Positions 58,398 through 64,000 of a DNA stretch of 64,000 nucleotides are shown here, one piece after another (position 1 is the first letter of the stretch; each line of letters opens with the position of its first letter). Origin of the DNA: Alcanivorax sp. S71-1-4 (GTDB lineage Bacteria > Pseudomonadota > Gammaproteobacteria > Pseudomonadales > Alcanivoracaceae); NCBI RefSeq assembly GCF_009846755.1, contig NZ_AQOR01000008.1, positions 62,001 to 126,000 on the forward strand. Reading direction: 5' to 3'. Position numbers and translations under genes: made by a program. The notes beneath the pieces were generated by a model. The model worked only from the letters and a program-made list of their open reading frames with translations, was not told the origin of the DNA and ran no database searches.

Positions 58398-59144
58398 TCA
58401 GTGTGACAGGAGCCTGGAAACCAGCAGGGTCAGCCCCAGGCTGCCCAGCAGCAGGGCCTGCGTGGTGGCGCTGATCGCGGTGGCCACCGGCAGCAGGCTG
58501 GTCAGGGTGGCGAGCGCCGCCAGCAGTAATAGCAGCCCGGTGACGATGCAGGTGGCGTCCAGGCGCCTGGCGCGCCGCATCTCATGCCGTAACTGATGCA
58601 GTTCGCCGAGGATGTCTTCCTGAAGCAACCGCTGGCGTGCCAGCTCGATGGCCAGGCCGTCCATTTTTTCCGGCAGGCCCTGCAGGCGGCTCAGCCATTG
58701 CGGATCTTCGCGCCGCAGCAGGGTCAGCAGATCGTTGAGGCGAACGTGATCATCCAGCCAGTTGCGGACCACTCCCCAGAGGCTGAATTCGCTGATCGCG
58801 TTGTTGAGCAGCGCGATCCGGTCCTCCGGGCCCAGGATGCGGATACGGTCTTCTTCCGGCAGCGGTGCGTTGGGAGACAGGACCCATTGCAACACTGCAC
58901 CGAGCGTGCCGCGGACACGCACATGCACATAGCCCTCGAAGTCCGGCAGCACTTCCACGCCGTCTTCGTAGACCAGCACGTAAAGCACCATGTGCGGGCG
59001 CTCGGTGCGAACTCTGATGGCGGTGCCGTGCAGGCGCTGCAACCGGTCCCGGGCACGCGGTTCGTGCTCGATAGCCTGGTTGATCAGGGTTTCCAGGGCG
59101 CCAAGCACCAGGAACCGGGTAACGGATGATGAATGTTGTTCCAT
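58398..59144 (-). CDS. SCP2/UbiJ-like protein with C-terminal membrane helices
   Basis: 248 residues on the minus strand. The N-terminal half resembles the SCP2-type lipid-binding domain of UbiJ-like proteins: LGALETLINQAIEHEPRARD, RLHGTAIRVR, then ILGPEDRIALLNNAISEF. The C-terminal part has a helical stretch (QRLLQEDILGELHQLRHEMR) and two hydrophobic segments (about 200-218 and 224-244). UbiJ helps assemble the ubiquinone-synthesis complex, but no ubi genes are nearby, and the C-terminal membrane part is not typical. The call is tentative. Confidence 0.5.
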   Translation of the reverse strand: MEQHSSSVTRFLVLGALETLINQAIEHEPRARDRLQRLHGTAIRVRTERPHMVLYVLVYEDGVEVLPDFEGYVHVRVRGTLGAVLQWVLSPNAPLPEEDRIRILGPEDRIALLNNAISEFSLWGVVRNWLDDHVRLNDLLTLLRREDPQWLSRLQGLPEKMDGLAIELARQRLLQEDILGELHQLRHEMRRARRLDATCIVTGLLLLLAALATLTSLLPVATAISATTQALLLGSLGLTLLVSRLLSH

Positions 59145-59263
59145 GGTTGTCTGCCGGGAGCCCCCCGAGGCTTCAGTGCATCAGGCTTCATTGTACACAC
59201 AGCTTGTCGGATCAACCCACAGATGGCGCAAAATCCGGCGCCGATGCCTTAACTTGGGAGTCC

Positions 59264-59437
59264 ATGCAGCTATACTACGTCGAGTCCCGGCCGGGTCATT
59301 GGCCGGAGTCACCGGCGCCAATGCCGCAAATGCTGCCGGGGGAAGCGGGCGATGAGAGTCGGCGCCGCCCGCACGGCAGACAGGACGCCTGCGCCGGTCT
59401 GTCCGGTTTGTGTCCTCGGGAAGGGGAGCCTGTTTAG
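59264..59437 (+). CDS. Possible 57-residue frame before the DUF445 gene
   Basis: ATG at 59264, preceded by GGGAG with only a 3-nt gap. MQLYYVESRPGHWPESPAPM begins it; Pro-, Arg- and Gly-rich after that. The stop is 2 nt before the DUF445 start, which suggests coupling. No family is recognised and the codon pattern is not decisive. Confidence 0.3.
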   Translation: MQLYYVESRPGHWPESPAPMPQMLPGEAGDESRRRPHGRQDACAGLSGLCPREGEPV

Positions 59438-59439
59438 GT

Positions 59440-60660
59440 ATGCTGGAATCGATGTTTTCGCATCCCGACTTCTGGAAGTATGTCAGTATCCCTGTGCTTG
59501 CCGGTGTCATCGGTTGGGTGACCAACTGGATGGCCGTGCAGATGACCTTTTATCCGTTGCAGTTCATCGGTATCCGCCCCTTTTTCGGCTGGCAGGGCAT
59601 CATCCCGTCCAAGGCCGAGAAAATGTCCGGGATTCTGGTCGACCAGACGCTCTCCAAGATCGGCAGTATTGATGAGTTTTTCCAGCAGATGGAGCCGGAA
59701 AAGATCGCCGCCCATCTGACCCGCAGTGTGCAGAGCCGCATTGAAGAATACACCGATGAGGTCATGACCGAGCGCAACGCTGTGCTGTGGGAAAACCTGC
59801 CGTTGCTGGTGCGCCGCCGGGTCTACAACCGGGCCCGCCGTGTGGTGCCCGAGGTGATGGACAACATTGTCGATGACATCAGCAAGAACGTCGAAGAGCT
59901 GGTCGATCTCAAATACATGATTGGCTCACAGATGCGCGAAGACCGTGCCTTGATGGTGAAGATGTTCCGTGAGGTCGGTGACCCGGAATTCCGCTTCGTG
60001 ATCAATTCCGGCTTCTATTTCGGCTTCCTGTTCGGTCTGTTGCAGATTCCGTTTCTGCTGTACCTGCCGGGGAACTGGGTCATGCCGGTGTTCGGCTTTG
60101 TTATTGGTATTGCCACGAACTGGGTGGCGTTGAATGTGATTTTCCGGCCATTGAATCCGGTCAGGGTCGGGCCGTTCAGAGTGCAGGGTCTGTTCCTGAA
60201 GCGGCAGAAAGACGTGGCGGAGAGCTTCGCCCGCCTGACCACCACGGAAGTGGTCACACTGCGCAACATCATGTATCAGGTGATCAATGGCCCGCGCGCC
60301 GACCGGACCAAGGCGTTGATCAAGCGGCACATGCGGCCGCTGTTGGAAGGCGGTGTGGTGCGCACCGCAGCCCAGCTGACCGTTGGGCCGGGTGGTTATG
60401 CCGACCTGAAAAAAGCGGTGGAAGAAAAGGCCGTCGACCTGGCGGTGCTGCCTTTCGAAGACCCGCAGTTCAACCGTGAGCGGGGGGCGATCGTCGAACG
60501 TATCATGCGCGAGCGCATGTGCGAGCTGTCCTCGGAGGAGTTTCAGGCCTTGTTGCGGCCTGCGTTCCAGGAAGATGAATGGATCCTGATCCTGGTCGGT
60601 GGTGTGCTCGGCATGGCCGCTGGCTTTATCCAGTTGTTCCTGGTTTTCGGGATAAGCTGA
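59440..60660 (+). CDS. DUF445-family membrane protein
   Basis: 406 residues. N-terminal helix and loop (SIPVLAGVIGWVTNWMAVQMTFYP), repeated in the middle (FGFVIGIATNWVALNVIFRP), and a C-terminal helix (VGGVLGMAAGFIQLFLVFGIS). These paired G(W/A)xTNWxA motifs mark the DUF445 family, whose function is unknown; long helical domains lie between them. A membrane-organising role is only a guess. The stop overlaps the next ATG (TGATG), coupling it with the small membrane protein downstream. Confidence 0.85.
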   Translation: MLESMFSHPDFWKYVSIPVLAGVIGWVTNWMAVQMTFYPLQFIGIRPFFGWQGIIPSKAEKMSGILVDQTLSKIGSIDEFFQQMEPEKIAAHLTRSVQSRIEEYTDEVMTERNAVLWENLPLLVRRRVYNRARRVVPEVMDNIVDDISKNVEELVDLKYMIGSQMREDRALMVKMFREVGDPEFRFVINSGFYFGFLFGLLQIPFLLYLPGNWVMPVFGFVIGIATNWVALNVIFRPLNPVRVGPFRVQGLFLKRQKDVAESFARLTTTEVVTLRNIMYQVINGPRADRTKALIKRHMRPLLEGGVVRTAAQLTVGPGGYADLKKAVEEKAVDLAVLPFEDPQFNRERGAIVERIMRERMCELSSEEFQALLRPAFQEDEWILILVGGVLGMAAGFIQLFLVFGIS

Positions 60661-60956
60661 TGCAGGCGCAGACGCTGTTCTGGTGGATGCTCGGGGCGGC
60701 GTTGCTGTCCTCGGCGATCACCCTGACGGTGGTGTTCCTGGTGGTGCATTTCTATTCCGCCCCCCGTCTGGAACAGAAGGTGGAAGATCGGCTGCAGCAA
60801 GGTGCCGCCGATCTGGAAGAGCGCCTGCGCCAGCGGGTGCTTAATCTGGTCACCGGGGGCAAGGCGGTCAAGGACCTTGCCCGGGGTATCGGCCTGTTTG
60901 GCGCCCGCCAGAACAACCGGGATCTCGCTGACGACGATGACCTGCCTCCACGTTGA
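60660..60956 (+). CDS. Small single-pass membrane protein coupled to DUF445 gene
   Basis: 98 residues. One helix (about 8-33, WWMLGAALLSSAITLTVVFLVVHFY), then APRLEQKVEDRLQQGAADLE, an amphipathic helix, and an acidic tail (LADDDDLPPR). Its start overlaps the DUF445 stop by one base. Its layout matches the protein at 58062. The role is unknown; the coupling suggests a partner of the DUF445 protein. Confidence 0.7.
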   Translation: MQAQTLFWWMLGAALLSSAITLTVVFLVVHFYSAPRLEQKVEDRLQQGAADLEERLRQRVLNLVTGGKAVKDLARGIGLFGARQNNRDLADDDDLPPR

Positions 60957-61146
60957 CCCTTCCCTGATGACATTGGTGGGTGTCAGTGTCGTATTGTAGG
61001 ACAACATTCTGCGTGATTTCTCTTGTCCGCTCCTATACTGTGCTCACTTTGATATTGCGCTGATCCACTGTTGTTGTACTTGTTTGATTTTGTTTTCTGT
61101 TTTCCGCACTGCGTTGGCTTGTGGAATTGCATCCTGGAGATAAGTG

Positions 61147-61599
61147 ATGTCAGACCGCAAGCAAGATGATCTGCAGAAAGAGGACAAGAGCAAATCCATC
61201 CGTCTGGGTGGGGGCTCCCTTGATCTGCGAAAGTATACGCACCAGATATGGCTGGCCGGTCTGGGCGCCTTCGCCAAGGCGGAGGAAGAGGGTGGCCGAT
61301 TTTTTGATGCTCTGGTCGACACCGGGCGTGACCTTGAGTCCAAGACCCGCGATAAATCCGAATCGCGTGTCGAGGAGATCAAGGAGCGCGTGCGTAACCG
61401 CACCGGGGAGACCATGGAGAAGATGGAAAAGGCGTTCGACGAGCGATTGAACAAGGCCTTGTCGCGTCTCGGAATTCCCAACAAGCGCGAAGTGGAAGCG
61501 CTGCAGCAGCGAGTTCAGGAACTCACCGCTGCGCTGGATGAAATGTCCAATTCCACGCCTGAGGAGCCCGGCAAGGGCAAAACCAAGGGCAAAGGGTAA
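61147..61599 (+). CDS. Phasin-family protein
   Basis: 150 residues. RKYTHQIWLAGLGAFAKAEEEGGRFFDALVDTG is the phasin motif of the PhaI/PhaF type; a long amphipathic helix (SRVEEIKERVRNRTGETMEKM), a leucine-zipper-like segment (VEALQQRVQELTAALDEM) and a Lys-rich tail follow. Phasins coat polyhydroxyalkanoate granules. No PHA synthase is nearby. GGAG 9 nt before ATG 61147. A terminator follows at 61645. Confidence 0.85.
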   Translation: MSDRKQDDLQKEDKSKSIRLGGGSLDLRKYTHQIWLAGLGAFAKAEEEGGRFFDALVDTGRDLESKTRDKSESRVEEIKERVRNRTGETMEKMEKAFDERLNKALSRLGIPNKREVEALQQRVQELTAALDEMSNSTPEEPGKGKTKGKG

Positions 61600-61644
61600 C
61601 GATGTTGTAGCGCACACCGCTATCCCCTTAGTGGTGTATTTTCC

Positions 61645-61673
61645 GGGCCTCACCCTCTGAGGCCCTTTTTTTT
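61645..61673 (+). terminator. Intrinsic terminator after the phasin gene
   Basis: GGGCCTCA, loop CCCTC, TGAGGCCC and eight T. About 46 bp after the stop. Confidence 0.9.
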
Positions 61674-61752
61674 CCCTTTTTTTCAGCAGCCGTGAGCGTG
61701 TTTTCTGTGCCGCGGAGCGAACAGGCCACCGCGCCGCTGCAGGCAAAAAAAA

Positions 61753-61776
61753 ACCGCTCACAACGAGCGGTCTTTT
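61753..61776. terminator. Second hairpin terminator
   Basis: ACCGCTC, loop ACAAC, GAGCGGT with A-run before and CTTTTATT after: bidirectional in form. No gene is known on the right side to use it. Confidence 0.65.
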
Positions 61777-62500
61777 ATTGCCTGTAGCGCACAAGCGTTC
61801 CCGGAGGCTTGGCCTCTCTTGTGGGTTGCCGTTTTGGGCGGCAGCGGTGCATTTTCCGGGCCTCATGTGGTCGTCTGTGTGACGATGCCGACAGTGGCAC
61901 TGAGGTCTTATGTGAAAGTGATACTACCGTGTTTATTCGCGCCTGCAAACGGGTTAACAAAATGCGTATATCCGTCTCCTGTTCGGGGGCGTGGGGCGCT
62001 CGTGTGCGGATGGCGGGCCATGGATTCATTTTGCGATCAAAAAAACGGCAAGAGGGGTAGGGGCCTGTTTAATCGTGGTTCCACGGCTTTCAGTGTCGTT
62101 TTTCAACAAAGTTATCCACAGAATCTGTGGAAAAAAAATGGAAGGAAGCCCCTTTTCAGTGCAGTTGTGCACAGCCGGCTCGTTCATGGCCCTGGGACGC
62201 TGGTTAGTGACGTAACCTGATCTATTGCCTTCAAATGGCTTCTTAACTCTATGAAAAATATGGGTTGACTAATTGCGGGCTTGACAGTGTCACTTTTCGT
62301 GACAGTGACAGGTAGCAGTTACAAAACACTTTTGCAGTAACTATGCACAAAGTTATCCACAGACCGTGTGGTCGCTATGTAATGTTCTGGCAGGTTTTAT
62401 CCAAGGGGGCGCCAGGAAGGTGGTGTGCGCAGGTCACTGGATGTCGGGGTGATATTGCTACGGGTGCATCTTGGAAGCACATTTGGAGGGCGGTACAACA
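61777..62500. other. Non-coding stretch with DnaA-box-like sites
   Basis: About 720 bp without a supported gene, among the more AT-rich parts of the window near 62220-62350. It contains TTATCCACA at 62112-62120 and 62353-62361, and TGTGGAAAA (reverse TTTTCCACA) at 62126-62134, all fitting the DnaA-box pattern TTWTNCACA. A palindromic GTGTCACTTTTCGTGACAGT lies at about 62287-62306. Open frames here lack ribosome sites and family similarity. The stretch could be a DnaA-titration site, part of a replication or regulatory region, or only a promoter region. Confidence 0.45.
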
Positions 62501-62501
62501 A

Positions 62502-62528
62502 AAAAGCCCTCCACCAGGGAGGGCTTTT
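62502..62528 (-). terminator. Intrinsic terminator of the acyl-CoA synthetase gene
   Basis: AAAAGCCCTCC, loop, GGAGGGCTTTT, with A-run and T-run on opposite ends, 17 bp after the minus-strand stop. Works in both directions. Confidence 0.85.
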
Positions 62529-62544
62529 GCGCAGCTGGGTGGGA

Positions 62545-64000
62545 TCAGAAGCGGTATTGCCCGCCATCGATGCCCTGTTGGATCTCGGTGGTCAGGCGCT
62601 GGTAACAGCGTTCACCTGGCAGCAGGACATAGACAGGGTCGTCATGGCTGGCCAGATCGTACTTCTCTTCCTTCAGCTTGTTCTTCTGGTGCTTGAAGGT
62701 GCCGGTGGTGTCCACCGGATGGTTGGCAATGCGCAGGAACACCGGGATCGCGTAAGGCGGCAGCTCGCGCTGCAAGTGGCTGCACAGGGCCTGGAAGTCG
62801 AATTGCTCATGGTCTGTGTTCAGGCGTATTTCCGCCATGCCGGCGCGCCCATTGGTGTTCGGGATTTCCACCCCGTACACGACGGTTTCGACCACACCCT
62901 CTGCGCCGTCAAGAATCTGTTCCACTTCCGTGGTGGAAACGTTCTCGCCTTTCCAGCGGAAGGTGTCACCGAGGCGGTCAACGAACTGGGCGTGTTTGAA
63001 ACCGATGTCGCGCATCATGTCGCCGGTGTCGAAATAGGCGTCACCCTTGGTGAACACGTTGCGCAGGATCGATTTCTCGGTCTTCTCCTTGTCGGTGTAG
63101 CCGTCAAACGGGGTCTTGTCGGTAATTTCACCGATCAACAGGCCCGCTTCACCTTTGCCCACCTTGATCATGAAGCCATCGTTGCCGCGAATAGGCTCTT
63201 CGCGTTCCTTGTCGTACTTTACGATGGCATAGCTGACCGGGGAAAAGCCCACGGTGTTGTCGAAGTTGAACACATTGGTGAAGGCCACGTTGCCCTCGGA
63301 CGAGGCATAGAGCTCCACGACGCGTTCAATGCCGAAACGATCCTTGAACTGTTTCCAGATGCTCGGGCGCAGGCCGTTGCCGACGATCACATGCACACGG
63401 TTATCGCGGTCGTTCGGTCTGGCCGGCTGTTCGTTCAGATAGCGGCACAGCTCGCCCACGTAGGCGAACGCGGTACAGTCATATTTGCGCACGTCTTCCC
63501 AGAAGCGGCTGGCAGAGAACTTGCGCGCCAGCACCAGGCCGGCGCCGGCGGCGATGGCCGACGCCCAGCTGATCACCATGCCGGTGGCGTGATAGAAGGG
63601 CAGGGTGGAATACATGCGGTCATGCTTGTTCAGGCGAACTGCGGCAAAGCCGAAGGCGCCATAGGCTTTCTGCCAGCGGCCATGGTTGAACACCACCGCT
63701 TTCGGCAGGCCGGTGGTGCCTGACGTATAGATATAAAACAGCGGATCTTTCAGGAAGATGTGGCTGGCCTGTTCCGGGTTTTCCGAGGAGCAGTCGCGGA
63801 TTGCTTCGGCGATGTTGCGATAGCCTTCCGGTACTGTGCCGGCGTCTTCCAGGGTGTCCTGGTCTGCCCAGCAATAGAAGCGGTCGGCGGCCAGTTCGAG
63901 CTGGTCGCGCACCTCATCAATGGCGTCGGTCAGCTCGGCCCCGATCAGGGCGGCTTTCGGTTTCACCAGGTTGAAGCTGTGTACCAGCACCTTGCCGCGT
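62545..64000 (-). CDS. Long-chain acyl-CoA synthetase, FATP type (5' end outside window)
   Basis: At least 485 residues of an AMP-forming synthetase on the minus strand; the frame is open to the window edge (codons for RGK precede VLVHSFNLVKP), so the N-terminus is missing. Motif FYIYTSGTTGLPKAVVFNH is the AMP-binding P-loop, LPFYHATGMVISW and ELYASSEGNVAFTNV follow, then FDTGDMMRDIGFKHAQFVDR and the catalytic-lysine region TGTFKHQKNKLKEEKYD. The group activates long or very long fatty acids for lipid use or beta-oxidation. A terminator is present after the stop. Its neighbour is the phasin gene, with the long non-coding stretch between. Confidence 0.9.
   Translation of the reverse strand, partial: RGKVLVHSFNLVKPKAALIGAELTDAIDEVRDQLELAADRFYCWADQDTLEDAGTVPEGYRNIAEAIRDCSSENPEQASHIFLKDPLFYIYTSGTTGLPKAVVFNHGRWQKAYGAFGFAAVRLNKHDRMYSTLPFYHATGMVISWASAIAAGAGLVLARKFSASRFWEDVRKYDCTAFAYVGELCRYLNEQPARPNDRDNRVHVIVGNGLRPSIWKQFKDRFGIERVVELYASSEGNVAFTNVFNFDNTVGFSPVSYAIVKYDKEREEPIRGNDGFMIKVGKGEAGLLIGEITDKTPFDGYTDKEKTEKSILRNVFTKGDAYFDTGDMMRDIGFKHAQFVDRLGDTFRWKGENVSTTEVEQILDGAEGVVETVVYGVEIPNTNGRAGMAEIRLNTDHEQFDFQALCSHLQRELPPYAIPVFLRIANHPVDTTGTFKHQKNKLKEEKYDLASHDDPVYVLLPGERCYQRLTTEIQQGIDGGQYRF

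Noticed and set aside
61819..62220. Frames of up to 133 codons in the non-coding stretch
   Set aside because: No ribosome site or family likeness; they run across the DnaA-box region.
62425..63723. A 432-codon plus-strand frame over the acyl-CoA synthetase
   Set aside because: It is the mirror of a real minus-strand gene with all AMP-binding motifs; codon bias of GC-rich DNA keeps the opposite frame open.

Overview
The window looks like chromosome from a GC-rich marine gammaproteobacterium, most like Alcanivorax and relatives. This is inferred from the infC-rpmI-rplT-pheST-ihfA-merR order ending in tRNA-Pro, the aminotransferase/uvrB pair next to tRNA-Asn, cmoAB, a phasin and an acyl-CoA synthetase. 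No species marker was seen.

Region by region. 79-6520: the end of a surface-polysaccharide cluster (two-domain oxidoreductase, heparinase II/III-like protein, GT4 glycosyltransferase, PglD-type acetyltransferase, PglC-type phosphosugar transferase). 6521-12023: an accessory island with a degraded duplicate parDE module, an AbiEi/AbiEii type IV toxin-antitoxin pair, one complete and several broken Rpn-like nuclease genes, and a RelB/RelE-type pair. It separates the PglC/PglD genes from the PglE-type aminotransferase at 12024. 13212-15684: SLC13 permease and APS kinase. 15835-17070: an Rpn-family gene split by a 267-bp nested inverted-repeat element. 17225-20736 (minus strand): PepSY membrane protein and TonB-dependent receptor.

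20737-37691 is a carbon-to-cellulose block: galU, a UDP-sugar dehydrogenase homologue that lacks the catalytic residues, pgi, an algC-type phosphohexomutase, then a cellulose operon with a small BcsO/BcsP-like gene, a BcsA-BcsB fusion, bcsC, bcsD and bcsZ. Pgi, the mutase and GalU would turn fructose-6-phosphate into UDP-glucose for the c-di-GMP-regulated synthase. A perfect CRP/Vfr-type palindrome lies upstream of the operon. 37854-40532 is cysDN; CysN carries a tail that resembles a dead APS kinase, and the separate cysC at 15046 probably supplies that activity. 40760-42688 is a WbpM/PglF-like dehydratase, which would supply the first step of the PglF-PglE-PglD-PglC (bacillosamine-like) route found elsewhere in the window.

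42797-56938 is housekeeping: tRNA-Asn, aminotransferase, uvrB, an unknown secreted protein, tRNA-Val, infC (AUU start), rpmI, rplT, pheS, pheT, ihfA, merR-like, tRNA-Pro, cmoA, cmoB and an alcohol dehydrogenase-like gene. 57060-62544 holds a degenerate GGDEF protein, small membrane proteins, a DUF445 protein, a phasin and a long non-coding stretch with DnaA-box-like repeats. The window ends inside a minus-strand acyl-CoA synthetase gene.

The most unusual items are the nested-palindrome element at 16422-16688, the catalytically degenerate Ugd homologue, the mosaic toxin-antitoxin/Rpn island inside the glycan genes, and the small coupled reading frame before the bcsAB fusion.
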